Below, in pieces: positions 22,986 through 35,900 of a stretch of DNA of 64,000 bases. The stretch spans positions 31,787,253 to 31,851,252 of the forward strand of contig CM075939.1 of NCBI GenBank assembly GCA_038030265.1, in the 5' to 3' direction. Both the position numbers and the translations under genes were made by a program. The notes beneath the pieces are model-generated. The model saw only the letters and a program-made list of their open reading frames with translations. It did not search any database and was not told the origin of the DNA. How positions within the stretch are numbered: position 1 is the stretch's first letter; each line of letters begins with the position of its first letter. The DNA is from Corythucha ciliata. Taxonomy: Eukaryota > Arthropoda > Insecta > Hemiptera > Tingidae.

Positions 22986-25900
22986 ATCTATCTGTAATTT
23001 TTTTTTCAAAATGGCTACTTTGATCAAAAAACTTACTCGTGTAAAAGGGACTTTAGACAGTTATCATAGTGGCAGAGGAGGCATGATTATTCCGTATGAA
23101 TGGTTTTATTAGTGATTTTGATCAGACCAACACGTGATTTTGCCGATCACATGAACCCCCACCCTCTCCCCATTCCAATGAAGACTGGCTTAAGCAATTC
23201 ATGTTTACTCATCGATAAAATCAAAAAAACAAACAAACAAAAACTGCTGCACGGGAGGACTCGTAAAATGTCTTGTCTCGATGAAAGAAGAATGGCATGG
23301 CGAGAAAATTACAACCTTCCCATTGTGATTGAGGGCTGAGGGAATACATTTCTTCCCTTCCTATGACGTGGAAATATAGATTCGCAGTGTAAAAAGAAGA
23401 AAAATCTAGAACAACCTTTTTTCTTTGAGATCAAAAATACATTAACTGAATATATATATATTATTTTCTCATTATTTTTGTTACAAACGAGGTTTTTCAG
23501 AAACGGAAAAAGTAATTCTGAGCATTCAGCATCCACTTTGAAAAATAATTTGTTGACTTTTCGTAAACAAACATAAAAACTTGACTACTGACTTTGTTAA
23601 CCCCTCCCTCCCACTATCACTATCACTCCAGTTCACATCCTACGAACGAAATCAAAAAACTTAAATGCTTAATCCATCATCTTTTCTAAAGATCTGACCT
23701 TTCTATCCCAGCCCTTCCTCCTTCAACCAACCCGAAGATAAATATAAATTACTCTTCCGTCTCGAGAAAACTTTCTACTCTCTCGCCCATATCTAACAGT
23801 CTCTCTTCTCTGCCTTTTGAAATTAAAGTTTGTTTTGTTAGTGATTCGGAAGAAGAAAAAACATTCCTAATATCATCCTCGATCCCAGGAGAGAAAGAAG
23901 AGAAAAGTGAAAACGACTTCTTTCGCCCTTCTCCGCCCAACGAGTCTACTTCAGGTCGGGTAAACAAACCTAATTGTGGGATTCTTCGTTCATCAGTTCT
24001 AACCTAATTAGAATGTAGGAAATTAAACTTTCATCTCCTTTTCGCGCTGGAATTAAGGAAAAGTCTGAAAGAAAGGGGCTTTCTGTGGAGGAGGTGGGGA
24101 CAGTTGTGACGTACGTAGTTAGAAAAAAAAATCTAATTTCATTCTGAGTGACTGTGTCGATGAAAAGTAAGCTAATTATAACATGCCTCACCTTTGAGCA
24201 ATCCAAACTTACAGAATTTAATAATAGGTCTGTTCAAGTACCAATATTATCAAACTAGTCCCCCGATTTTTTTCGGGTGTCCATTACGAACGTTTGTCCT
24301 AGTAGGTTTTCTCAGAGGGGGGGGGGAACACGTCACACGTCAATGTACAATTTTACATTTGTGAAAAATACAAGATTTGCAGACCCGTTTATCTATAGAA
24401 TCCCTTTACAACCAGTACTCCTCTGACATCTGATGGGCATCTCGACATCGCTCGCCTACGTATAAGCAAGAGAGGACGCATATATTTTAATTGCATTTAA
24501 ATAAACTTATAAAGCTTACAATTAGTCGAAAAATGTCTCTTGCCATTCAGGCTTAACCATCGATCGACTGGTTCTACTTTTGGAAAACACTTCGGTCGAA
24601 ACCGCTGCTTACGAGAACGTGGCCAATAGTAGTTGAACAACACAATTTCCATCGCATCAAAGATTGAAGCCACACCTTTCCCTTTCCTTAACTGACTAAT
24701 TGTGGGTATGCAATCACTTCCGTGGGAGCGGTAATTCTATTACCACCGTTAATGAAAAATTCAGTAATGCCACTCTTTCTAAATAACAATATTTAAATTA
24801 TTAATTCACAAGAAAGTATTTAATATTCTTAAATACTTAAGGAAAAGCATCTCTCGAAATCTGTACGCATCAAGAGTGTGGAAATGTTGACACAAATAAT
24901 TCAATAAACAGACATCAAAAAATGAAATATCGACCGTCTTATTCAGAAACAAAAGACACGAAGAGTTAGAATTGGTAGAAAGAACTCCTAAAATTAAATT
25001 ATAATCCACGATCAAAAACTCAAGTTTTAGACTTTTCCCAAATTAATAATCCGTCACTTAGACAATCAAAATACGGGGATTAATCCCTACGTTTGGGATT
25101 GGAATAATAGGAGATAAGACAAGGAGGCCTTATTTCTCTCGTGGGCTAAGTAAAAATAATAATTTAGTTCAAGGAACTGAATTTAATTTTCCTGGAAGAG
25201 GCAGGAGAAAGGTTTTTGTTTGCATGGTAAAATATGGTGGCACATATTTCAAGAGCAGGTTCTTTACGGCGTTAATAAGGAACCATAGGGAAATATTAAC
25301 GCTATTACTTCAACTCCATTTTTCCCCATCACTATGATTCTCTGAACTTCAAAGACCTTTAATAAGTCCATGAAAAAGATCAGAGAAACAAAACATAATT
25401 ATAAGCAAGATTCCATTTTGTTCTAGCCTTCGTTAAAATAGGGTGAAACTTGCGCGATTTTTATTTTTGAAGCTATTAGGACGAGTCCTTTCCCAGGAAA
25501 CTTGAAACTCGGCAAAAGCTCTTTATGTATGTGAGCCGTATTCAAGGCACGCTTTACGTTTATCTCCAATTTTATTTATTTTTATTTTACTTTAATAAGA
25601 GAGACAAAGCTTAAAAAACTTGTTTGCATTTTAAATTACTTAACCCACCTCCCTCAGAACGACACAATCTTACTATAAATTTTTTTTTAAAGCTGAAATT
25701 GCCTCCACAATTTTCCGAATGAGGCGTAAAGTAGTTTAATGAAATACGAATAGTAAAAGTCAAGTAGTTTAATGTGATACGTGAGCTGTTTATTGTAGTG
25801 TTGGGCTCTGGCCAATCGACTACGGTCAAAATTGTTAATTGACCGGTACACTAGCGTATCAGTCAACGAAATAAACAAAGCGAAATACAGGGAGCACGCT

Positions 25901-26754
25901 CGTGATGGGGCGGGAGTTCAGTCCAGTTAATGAAGAAATATAACTTAGAAATGTAGTCGGAGGGTTAACCACGAAGTTGAATGAAAAAGAAAAGGAACCA
26001 AACAGAAATTGAATTCAGCAGGTGCTTTGCTCGTGACACGCAAACGGGGACAAAAAGGCATAGAAGTTTGCCCGAAAACAAATTAAATCCCGTAAAAAAC
26101 TAAAAACCCAATAAAAAATATCTCTTTAAAACCGAGTGGGTTCGGAGAGTGACATGGAGGATCCTCAAATCAAAGAGGCACTGAAAAATCATCATCGACT
26201 CGTCCCTGAGGAACTGGTGCCTGGAGAACCGTCTCGTTGAAAATCAGGCAAAGACGCCTGAACTGGTCGGCTGTCAGGTCGACAGGGGGCAGGGGGAACA
26301 GTCGAAGGCACACTCCTGCTATATTTTACCATATATCACCCAAAAATACCATATCGTATCGAAGTGTAGTGCAATTTTCCACGTGCTGACAAGGTTCTCA
26401 AGAAGAAGGTGGTTCGATTTCCCGCAGCGGCGGAACCAAGAGGCTCATGAGGGTCTCTTTTTCAGCCGGGAGAATTCCGACACTAGCCACCGTTTACATT
26501 CTTAGGATGGTCTGTTGGACCAAGAACTTGGCTGATAGACAGCAGATTTTGCCCCTTCAGCAGGCTATTCTACGTGACACAAGGAACAACTAATACCAGA
26601 GAGTTGTCGCCTCAGCAGGTTACATGGATCCAACCCGTACGCCGTGGGGCCTCGTTCATTTACTAATAAGATGTTCGCAGCAGTCCTGCTGAGATGTCGC
26701 TGCTCGAGGAATTTCGAAATTCCATTCTCTCAGGAAGCCTGACCAGCCCTATTG
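22986..26754. other. Long AT-rich stretch without a recognised gene
   Basis: Contains a TA run near 23,450 and a G tract near 24,317-24,326. A 72-codon minus frame at 23,749-23,967 has a possible acceptor in front of it; see rejected items. A GC-richer block lies at 26,150-26,740 without identifiable motifs. No TIR pairs were delimited. Confidence 0.35.
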
Positions 26755-27034
26755 GGGCGCGCCTCGATGGTTTAATGGATACAATACTCGCTTCGCAGCC
26801 CAGCGGACCTGGGTTCGAATACAGCTATTGCCCATTTCCCTAAAAGGCTACGGCGAGCTGTGACACGGCTCACTCGGCTTCGTGTGAGCGTTCACGTGGT
26901 GCACGCGTATGACTAACCGTAACCGCGCATTGACCGAAACACCCGCGTAGTTCGGGTGTGAATTGCACAGCCGACCAACTGTCAGGGGTTATGGTGTAAG
27001 AGCCGCTTAAGGGTTTAGGCGTCTCCGGCGGGCT
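26755..27034 (+). mobile_element. tRNA-headed SINE-like element
   Basis: An A-box-like TGGTTTAATGG at 26,768-26,778 and a B-box-like GGTTCGAATAC at 26,812-26,822 lie at tRNA spacing. The acceptor stem does not pair with the 3' side, so it is not a functional tRNA. A ~200-bp GC-rich body follows and runs directly into the foldback at 27,035. No poly-A or target duplication was identified. A tRNA pseudogene fused to unrelated DNA is the alternative. Confidence 0.55.
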
Positions 27035-27344
27035 TGGTAAACCCGATTCTGCAGACCGCAGCCACAAAAAAATGCACCAGCGCACTCATCGGCCAAATTG
27101 TGAAACCTCGCAGTGGGGTAGGTTTGTTGCCAGATTGACAGCCGGACCGGGTTTCCATCAGTTTTTCATCTCAGTTTGTAAACCCGCCAAATAATTAGTT
27201 TTTTTTTACTCAGAATGACGAGCCGCCAAAATTGATTCCAACAAACCTACCCCACTGCGTGGGTGGTGCGTGGTTTCACAACTTGGCCGATGAGTGCGCT
27301 GGTGCACTTTTTTGTGGGTGCGGTCTGCAGAATCGGGTTTACCA
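27035..27344. repeat. 310-bp foldback element with ~100-bp arms
   Basis: The left arm (27,035-27,132) starts TGGTAAACCCGATTCTGCAG. The right arm (27,229-27,344) is its reverse complement ending CGGGTTTACCA. The pairing runs through GCACTCATCGGCCAA and CAGTGGGGTAGGTTTGTTG. The right arm has an ~11-nt insertion relative to the left. The ~96-nt loop is AT-rich. Confidence 0.8.
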
Positions 27345-30300
27345 TGTCAATATTTTCCCCTGTATCAGTTACTAGTCTATTGTTGAAACGCTTATAAGTT
27401 GTTCAACCGATCTAATTTAAGATTTTTAAATACAAATGTGCAATTCGTTTAGAAACCCACGATTTACTATTATAAAATAAAATGCCGAAAACAGTTCTAG
27501 TGGATTTATGCGCCCGTCGAAACAAGAGAGTATTGACGCGAATAAGCTCTTAAGTCAAGCAATTAGGAAAACGTAACTTTCGTCTAGAACCTTGAGGGGA
27601 TGTGGTAGTCGTGGGAAGGTAGGGAGGGTTGAGCTACAGGAGTCTCTAACGTAGTAGAGTTTCATTTTCGGAGCTCCTAATGAAAAGCGTATTAGCCTAA
27701 GACGATAACAATTCCTTAAAGTTTGAGACAATGAAGTTGAAATTAATCATCAACATGTTCGTAACACTTGTTTTTAAGAACACTAACGAACTAATGAGAT
27801 GTCTTAGTGGGGGTGTGAAGGATGACTGAAGAGACGGAGCACTTGTATTCACTATTAAGTCTTAGCAGAGAAATGTGATAAAGGATCTTCTGAGAGACCG
27901 CTCCGAAATAAAGTTGAATTATATTCATTGAGGCAAAAGAATAAGGTACTCAGGGAGGGTGATACGAGTCGAGAGGGTCAGATATAATTCACAATGACCT
28001 CTCAGACTCAGATCCCAAGGACAGCCCGTCCTCCCATACGGGCATCCCTATGGATAGCTCGGAGATAATCTCGATCCCGAGTTGGGAGCCATCTATTTCA
28101 GAAACTACTACGCTGTAAAACAATTGTCCCACACGGTCCTCCTCGAGAAAGGGTCGTGTGAAATGTCCCGCACTAAGCCCCCCTTGATTCTCATTCACCC
28201 TCAACTGAAGTGGCGTCGTGTAGTGGGTTTAAACTCGTTACAACATAAACAGACCATAAAGGTAATTCCCAGAGAGAGTTTGTGAAAAGGAGGAGTGAGT
28301 AGGCTTGATATGATCATAAATTTTGTCTCTATTTCTCACAACTAATTAACAGCTATTTGTTTGCTTAATAAAACAGAGCGGGATAGAAATCTTGATACGA
28401 AGCCAGTAAAGTTTTCTTGACATAAATAACTTTCAGCTCTGAGGGAGAAAATGCTATTAACTCAACATAGAAATAAATGGAGTTCGAGAAGGATTCCTTG
28501 GTCTAACTCATTGTTGCAATGGAAAAGTAAACAGAAAGTAGTTGGTTGAATAGGTTTTTCTTTTTTTCTCAAAAGCAAGTTTAAGGGTATTCGCGCAAAG
28601 TGGTGAAGAAGGGAGTAGCTGGGCCTTTGCCCACCTACTTTTCCTCGACACCTCTCCAACCATCACTTCTTTATTATTGTTTACTCAAGGGACTACGATG
28701 TTGGCAGAAGGTTGGCGAGCCTTTGGCAGGCAATTCAGGCAATAGTCTTCAAGACTATTCGATAGTTTGATAACGAGATGTCTGGTTTGAGCTTTTATTG
28801 GGACTTTAAAAAATCCACTAATTAACAAGGGTCATTATTTTCCTAAAAAAGTAACCCTGGCCAGTACTACGGACGGGGAAACGTGTGATCTGCACGCTTC
28901 ATTGTAGGTATACATTAGGTAGCATCTATAATGAATACATAGAATTATGGAGCAAGGCATAAATGTACATGAGGCTCGTGGATTAAGATAGAATATAAAG
29001 TGACTGGTGAGGCGAACGTGCTATTTTAAGCACTAGTTTTCTAAAGTGCTCATCATATTAATAAAAGAAATACAATGAAGAATAAAACACAACGTTTTTT
29101 GTATAAAAGCTACATTTTCATTCATGAACACCACACTTCGTTTCTCAACGTCAAGATGGAAGTGAAAAACAAGATGAACTTAGAAACGATAACCCTTAAA
29201 AAAAAAAAAAAACAAAAAAAAAAAAAAAAACAAGAAATAACACGAAAGGAAGCGTTCTCTGTGACTGATGATCCATGCTTGAAGTTTTCCACAAGCTGGT
29301 CGAAAGTTCTTCGAATGCAAGTTAGCTTGGCGACTTTTTTTTATGGGCGCTCGGTCTTGTCGTCGAAACGAAGAGCTGCGAGGATAAATTTAAAACGTTA
29401 CTTTCCCTTACCAAAGCTCATGCTCAAAGCTGATATTCTGGTTCGAAATGTCGAATTACAATTTATTTCTTTGGAATATTGGGCGTTGTGGGTCTTGATA
29501 CAAACGTTGGCATGTTTCACCAGTCACCAACGTGAAAAATTTAAAAATTTGCGTAAGCTGTCCCACCTCCTTTTGTCTTCATGATATTTTTCTTTCCGGA
29601 CCGGGAACCAGCATTATGACTCTTTTCTCCTCTCCATTTTATTGCATTTACCGGTGAAGACATCTCCTGAACTCATAGAAAATCTGTTTTCATCATCTGA
29701 ACAATCGATGTCTGAATCCCAATGATGAACGATTTCTTCGATGTATTCCACGCTCTGATCACTGTCAGATTTTGGGTTGGATCACTCTTCATCAGTGTGT
29801 TCTCTCAGCCCTTCTTCATGAAGCTCTACAAGAATACAAGGGATATCTTCCATCATTATCGCTTTTGCCCTGATTAAACAATGAATTCACACTCAGCTGA
29901 TTAGTTTTCACAAATCACATTAATTTGCACAAATTGATTAAATCAATTGATCAGCAATGGACACATTAATTTTTAATGCCTGATGCCATTCAAAATTAAA
30001 ATTAAAACTGCAACTTAATTTTTACTAATTTTGAGGGAAAAAAACTACCGCCTTTAAACTGTCCGACAGTGAAATTCTACTTCGGTCAGTCAATGACGAA
30101 CTTTGTCAATTGTTTTCCTGCTTCAAAATCACGCTTTACCCCATTTAGGATAAAAAATACTTTTTCCAGGAACACCCGCGTCAGCTATGCTTGTACTGAG
30201 CAAACATTTGTCGGTGAAAATCACAGATTACTGAAAGGTAAAGCTTCATGAGAGAAATAACCCTCGAAAGTTAGGGTTAAGACCGTGGTTGAGGAATACA

Positions 30301-31354
30301 AAGAGGGTATACCACTCTAGAGATTATTCAGGTACCTATACAAAAAAAAAGAAGAAAACTGAGAATACATATAAATAATCATGTGGTGGTCGGAATGTTG
30401 GCAATAATTCGATGCTCACTCAATTCAAATTCTCGGCATATTTGGAAAAAAATGGAAGTGGATTAATAGTATAGTTGAGAACGTAGGGAGCTAAGTGCAG
30501 CAAAGTTAAAAGACACTTCTTTCGTGACTACGTTCACACATTTTCTTTTCTTTTTTTTCTACATTTTCTTTTTTAGACTAAGAAAGGAAAACAAAACAAA
30601 ACAAAATAATATATTATTTCAAAACATTATATTCGATTGTAGTTTGAGTTCGGTCAATTTGTTGTATACAAATTCAAACGGTAACGAAATGTTTAAAACT
30701 GGGTTTTGGATTATTGGATTTCATAACAGCTTAATTCATCAAAATACACAATTCACGCACCCAAATTTCGCGACAAATGCCTGTCAATTACTTCATTCGA
30801 ACGTCAATTATTTCATGAACACGAGTGCTCCACACCAGTATCACCATCAGGAATGAGTAATAATTAATAACCCTTTTTGCTTGACATACGGAGAATGTGG
30901 CTATTTTCTCCATGGCAACGTCGAGACGAAAGAAACGCTTTAATCTCAGCGTGTTGCTTCCTTAATTTACGTCACTGCTAGGTGTGATGTAATAGTATAT
31001 TTCATAACGAGTACGGAAAGTGGAAAATATTGTGCGATTGTTGATTGAAGAGCGAGGCGAGAAGCAACGATACTTTACTTTCCCACGAGTTGTGAACGCT
31101 ATTTTTCGTACAACTCAAAACATCGTAATAATCATCAACTCCGGCTGATTAGTGAACTCGGCGTTGCCTCGTTCGCCAAACACAACTCGCGCGTACAGTG
31201 ACGCTTTCCTCACTCGTTTTAAAACATACTATTCCCATCCATTGGGACGTTACGTTTTTTCCCACAACAGTTAAATAATGGCAACAGTAATCAGTTGAAA
31301 TATTAGAGGAAAACGAAAATTTTACCGACGAGTGAAAAAGTGACGATAGACTGA
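27345..31354. other. Unassigned DNA with A-rich tract
   Basis: 29,199-29,230 is a near-pure A tract, and the 169-codon plus-strand frame over it is judged spurious. On the minus strand 29,870-29,585 gives an acidic, coding-like frame with one stop; see rejected items. Nothing else recognised. Confidence 0.35.
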
Positions 31355-31920
31355 TGAGGTGGGATGGAACGTGAAGTAAACGGGAAGCTAGCGTTCCTTG
31401 ACTTACGGGTGAAATTGGTTGAAGGCAAACTCTGCATCGAGATCTACCATAAGCCGACAACCACGGACACTACGATCCCTCAAACTTTGCACCACCATCC
31501 ACTCCAGAAAAACAGCCCGCTTTCAGTGCGCCGTACACCGCCTTCTCAATGTCCCATTGAAAAATACATTATACATTCAAGGTCCAGGAATATTGATGTC
31601 CAATTTCCGGGCCTTTTCAGTAGGACTTGTAGCATTATTTCGTCATGTTCATCTTCCAAGTCGGCAAAGATTATGAGATCATCGACCCTTGATATTCCAG
31701 AATATTCGCGTATTTTCTAGCTTAAAAATCTCTGGGCTACTGACCAAATCAAATGGAAGCCTATTGAACTTGAGCCGAAAACTGTTCCAAATGTGCACAA
31801 ATACGAAGTCGAATCTTCCGTCAGCTGCACTTCATGAAAATCAGATCTCGGCGTTTTCTCTACTTTTGACGACAATGAGGAAGTTTCAAATTTTCAAAAA
31901 AAAATTTTTTTTTCGGTGAG
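31355..31920 (+). pseudogene. Penelope-like element fragment, RT C-terminal part (5' piece)
   Basis: Plus strand. EVNGKLAFLDLRVKLVEGKL and EIYHKPTTTDTTIP match the PLE RT segment usually read as NGKLPFLD...YRKPT-TDRYI. The next frame gives VHRLLNVPL, the HR/LNVPLS block. Frameshifts follow and the coding sense fades before 31,920, where a hAT-like element is inserted. The GIY-YIG part probably continues after the insertion (33,037-33,500). Dead copy. Confidence 0.65.
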
Positions 31921-32837
31921 CAAAGTCATGTAGAAAAACAAGTTGTCTCACTTACTAGAAGGCCGACTGAAGCTAAACCTGAGTTATCATTTTTGCTCCC
32001 GTTAGCAGCGCGGTGGTCCCTATTTGACAAAGCTTATCCATTTTGTAGCTGTGTTTTGAGTTGTGTGAATAGTGGTCTTATTAATAAATAATTAATTAAT
32101 TAAAGAAATTATTTGTTTACTGTAGCAAGAAAAATTGCCTTCCAGAAAACTCGTCTTACACCCCTCTCCCCGCACCGTGAGTATAATTTGCGACTTGTCA
32201 AACCCCACACAAAATTTTTCAAAATTCGCTGAATAAAATCCGACTGTGTACAATAGTATTGTAAGAGAGCCCTTTTCAAGAAAACCCATTTTTTAAAATG
32301 TGCAAGTTCCAATTAGGAAGACTCGGGCCTAAAGCTGGTAAATAGTAACAACGTTAAAAATGGGCATGCAGTCCGAAAATTGATTCCACCCGAGATGAGA
32401 TAAAATGGCTTATTAATTGCTTTGATAGCCTCAATTCATTTATTCATTTTTAGCTTTCATTCAGCTTTAGCTTTCATTTATTCATATTTATTTACTCAAT
32501 ACATTTATTTGCCGACCAAATGCAGTTTCGTTCGAAACCAACGTGAATCTGGCCTCTGGCTGGCTTTTATAATTGAAATAAATTAGTATAAACATGAGTA
32601 AACAAATTATTCCTTTGCAGTCTCGATGACAGAAGTTTATTTGCGCAAATAAATAGCTCAAAATGCAATTACACAAATTTTTAATGTGAGAAAGGTATAA
32701 GTTGTCCCATGAATTTCCGGTGTGCTAGCCCGTCAAATAGGACCAGTGGTGCACACTGACGGGATAAAAATTTCAAACTCACGTTTGGAGTCACTTTTTT
32801 CTTTCAGTGAGACAACTTGTTTTTCTACATGACTTTG
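31921..32837. mobile_element. hAT-like non-autonomous element, 917 bp, perfect 8-bp target duplication
   Basis: The direct repeat TCGGTGAG flanks the element at 31,913-31,920 and 32,838-32,845. TIRs are perfect over 32 bp, starting CAAAGTCATGTAGAAAAACA. Beyond them arms match imperfectly for about another 90 bp (GTGGTCCCTATTTGAC against its partner). An 8-bp duplication with CA-starting TIRs is the hAT signature. No transposase frame is present. Confidence 0.88.
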
Positions 32838-33036
32838 TCGGTGAGGCATTCCAATCCTTCCAAGTAAATAATGTCATCATACCTTCCAAACCGAACCAAC
32901 ACCCGAAACATAAACTCTCTGCCCTTAAAAGTTATTTTCACTGACTTGTATCGTTACCGCTAAGCAAAGCCAATTAGAACCGAGAGCTGGAGGTAACTAA
33001 GATAAGGGGTCCCGTGATGATGGGTACCCTGAAGAT

Positions 33037-33500
33037 TTGGTGTGTGGCTTAGCGAGGAAGGAGAAATATGATACGTTATTGAGCGAGGTGTCATGGGAGG
33101 TCATGGGCGATGGCATTGAAGGGAAGTGGATTCTGTTGACATGCGTGAGAAGCACGTCCATAGTGGTCAAGAGAAGCTTGAAGAGATCTGGGTACTGGTT
33201 AGCACTCAAATCCAGCGGTTCGTTACGGGACATCCTGCCAAGCGGGAAGGACACCAAACGCCTCGATGGGTCACTCCTGTGTGGCTCGTGCAACGACGCA
33301 GCTTTTGTGGGAAAAACCATCCGTAGCTACGCCACTAGGTTCAGAGAGCACACCCTCAGACCCCTCTCAGTTCCTGCAGCACACCAGTAACTACGTCGCT
33401 TCTGATGCTCACACTGCGAAATATTAGTCCGTGAAAGGAACAAGACGGCCAAGAACGTTCTTGAGCGTTTTCCAATCTATGAAGAAATTACAAGGAACAG
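33037..33500 (+). pseudogene. Penelope-like element fragment: GIY-YIG region (3' piece)
   Basis: Plus strand frame with SLRDILPSGKDTK, then SLLCGSCNDAAFVGKTIRSYATRFREH. This matches the PLE pattern of a Cys pair followed by the nuclease start (normally VYIGxTxRxLxxRxxEH), with the YIG tyrosine replaced (FVG). A later frame gives RNKTAKNVLERFPIYEEI, like the C-terminal helix. It probably belongs to the same copy as 31,355-31,920, separated by the hAT-like insertion. Inactive. Confidence 0.6.
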
Positions 33501-34690
33501 CGGATGCTTATACGAATGAAACGAAACGAAATAATATAGAGGTGCCGTCTTCCTCCTTGCACGCGATTTCTGACGATAATTAATTCTGACGAGTTTGTCC
33601 CCCGTACGTATTCTGACGAGGATTTCTCTCCCATAGTAACCACTTTCGTTGAAAAGCAGATGTTTGTTTTTTTAAGGGAATGCCACAAGCTTAAGAAATG
33701 TATATGAATACGGGCCTCATTGTTAGGGGGTTTCCGGTGGAGGATTTAGCTTGGTGTAAAATGGAAAGTTTTGCTACGTCCGAAATTCCAACAGTAAACT
33801 CAAAGCTCGATTCCGGATCTGGGTTACTTGTTTCTCCTCCCACTAAATCCACACGGTGGCTTCCAACAAAACCAACAAAGAACTATTTGTGGCTATATAA
33901 AGTGAGAACTAATAAATAAATAAATCAAGGCATTAAATAATCTTGAAAGTATTTCTTGGAAGACTCCAGAATCACAATAGTGGAAATAAAATGATTATGT
34001 GTGAAAGGGGCAACCGAGCCGGTGACGACATTATTTTCTCTAGCTTTCTTCAGAGATAAGAATGAACTGCGCAGCAGTTCTTTTTACTTCTCTTTCTCGC
34101 TTTTCTTTTTTCTTTCACACCCTAAACTGCTCTTATATAACCTCAAATCTCCGCAGACCTTTTCCCAAGGGAAAAGTGCCATGGGCGAAATGTAAAATAG
34201 GGCGGTTTTTTACTTCGTCTCCCAATAAAATTGTTTTGCTTTAGATTTACCGGTTTAAAGTTACGTGATTTATTTTAAAATGCAGGTAAATAAAAAAGAG
34301 AACCAACACGGTTTTTCCATTCAATTTCAGTTGTTTAATTATAATACTTCTTGCAGAGTAATTTGTGAAGTGAATACAACCACGGTTCTAATAGGTCATT
34401 TCAAATGGAAATTTCTTAGTGAAAGCGATGTAGAGGTCGGAAGGGTTCCCACTTCCTTCTTTGACAAGGGACGAGGAAGAGAGAAATAGGCGGTAACTTT
34501 TCCTTTTGTCTAGAAACAATAAATTGACTGAACCTCGCAAAGTAGGAAGTTTTTCCCAAGCTCGTTCTTACAGTTGAGACATTCGTGAGTGCGAAGTGAA
34601 ATGACGACTTCCGAGGACTTAAAAAGTTGTGTTCAAAAATTAATTGTTTTCAATCCCAGACTGCATTGAAAAACGAGCATTATTTTGTTA
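33501..34690. other. Unassigned AT-rich DNA
   Basis: No retroelement motif, TIR pair or gene recognised. Confidence 0.35.
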
Positions 34691-34747
34691 GGAAAAGACG
34701 TCCAAAGTAGATCTCAGGTTCCTGGGTCTACTTTGGACGTCTTTTCC
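34691..34747. repeat. Perfect 21-bp stem hairpin
   Basis: GGAAAAGACGTCCAAAGTAG plus A (34,691-34,711) is exactly complementary to 34,727-34,747, with a 15-nt loop. Could be a tiny foldback element tip or a hairpin RNA; nothing decides between them. Confidence 0.7.
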
Positions 34748-34837
34748 ATTCAAGTTGGACTTAAGGACCTCATCACCAAATCCTATGTCTTTGGACGAGT
34801 GTTATTGTATTCTAAAACACGTTCAAGAAATAGCGAT

Positions 34838-35076
34838 ATCGCATCCATGCCGAGTTATTGTCCACTTCACGAAATGGATGTCAATTTCACGAAGTGACTC
34901 CACTTGCCGTAACTTCAAAAAATTACGACATCTGGACAAAAAATTGTCCATTTCTTGAAAAGGAAATCGTGCTTGCCCAATTGCTGAAATCGAGCTTCCT
35001 TACTGCAAGTGGATGCACATTAACATTATCCTTTTCGTGAAATGGATGAGTGAGGAATGTCGTATGCTGAAACAAG
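34838..35076 (+). repeat. Outer inverted-repeat arm, left
   Basis: Matches the reverse complement of 45,935-46,181 at roughly 75-80%. Shared blocks include GCATCCA, CCACTTGCCGTAA, TTCTTGAAAAGGAAATCG and TTTTCGTGAAATGGATGAG. The arms lie just outside both ends of the Harbinger element. They contain repeated (A)AATGGA and AAGTGGA words in both orientations. Confidence 0.75.
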
Positions 35077-35311
35077 TTTTTAAAAGGTTATTTTAAGGGG
35101 TCCATACACGTGCAATATTATTGCGCAATAATATTGCGCAATACTTTGACGTTCGCCCTACACGTTCAATTTTATTGCGCAATATTTTTGTTTATACAAA
35201 AGGAATGAACCGTATGATGGTCGTATTGAAGGTTGTACAATAATTTGTGCAATCTCGAGTATAAACTTATTTTTTTGTCCTACCTCCGTCAAGACAGAGA
35301 GATACCTAAAT

Positions 35312-35755
35312 ATGCTGAGTGGTTCTGATTTGAGTTGCATCTTGATTGCTGTGGGCGTGAGTGCCGGAGGCAAAGTGAAGAAGAAGAGAAATGGTAGCAC
35401 ATCAAGGAAGTGGTCGAAGCAGTGGTTCATCGACAGGGCAAAATATACCTACGAAAATCTTTTGAATGTAATGAGGATATTTGAGCCGAACGATTTTCGT
35501 AACTTTATACGGATGGATGGTGAACTATTCGACGAACTCCTGGGAATGATTTCTCCTAGGATCCGCAAAATGGACACTATAATGCGCGACGCTATTCCAG
35601 CGAGTCAACGTCTATCAATAACCCTGCGGTATCTCGCGACAGGGAGTGGCTTCGAGGACATGAAGTTCTTTACCGCGGTTTCCCCTCCATCAATCAGCAT
35701 GATAGTGATGGAAACGTGCACTGCTCTGATCAACCGTCTCAAGGATTACATTACG
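35312..35755 (+). pseudogene. Harbinger transposase, exon 1 (N-terminal region)
   Basis: Open frame from ATG 35,312 to a good donor (ACG|GTGAGC) at 35,756. It contains FDELLGMISPRIRKMDT and AIPASQRLSITLRYLATG, then STISxIVxET-like SISMIVMETCTALI: the helical N-terminal domain of PIF/Harbinger transposases (usual pattern LL..V.P.I.K.DT.MR..I...ERL..TLRFLATG). The exon joins in phase to exon 2 at 43,366, giving YIT-VPKSENKW. The intron is 7.6 kb now but about 1.35 kb without the nested element. The start may lie upstream. The exon itself looks intact. Confidence 0.88.
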
Positions 35756-35900
35756 GTGAGCATTTTTTCAGCTTTCACATTTTCATCGTATAGACTACAT
35801 TTGGACAAATCGACATTATCAAATACTAAACACATTATTCAATTTGAGTCTTTTCTCCCAAAATCGTTACAATACGTCTGAAACGTTCAGTGGTTATCCA

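Noticed and set aside
23749..23967. Host coding exon on the minus strand (SFSPGIEDDIRNVF...)
   Set aside because: Plausible codon content and an AG acceptor in front, but no family motif, no partner exon and serine-rich composition.
26150..26740. Bel/Pao-type LTR retrotransposon remnant
   Set aside because: A few weakly suggestive words only; no integrase, protease or RT motif and no LTRs.
26761..26835. A tRNA gene
   Set aside because: A and B boxes are present, but the 5' and 3' ends do not form an acceptor stem and the anticodon stem is poor; called a SINE head.
29075..29584. 169-codon plus-strand protein
   Set aside because: Runs through an A homopolymer giving poly-Lys; no domain and AT-driven composition.
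29585..29870. Acidic N-terminus of a piggyBac-like transposase on the minus strand
   Set aside because: Acidic region and a GK-type stretch look suggestive, but there is one stop, no core catalytic motif and no TTAA-flanked TIRs were found.
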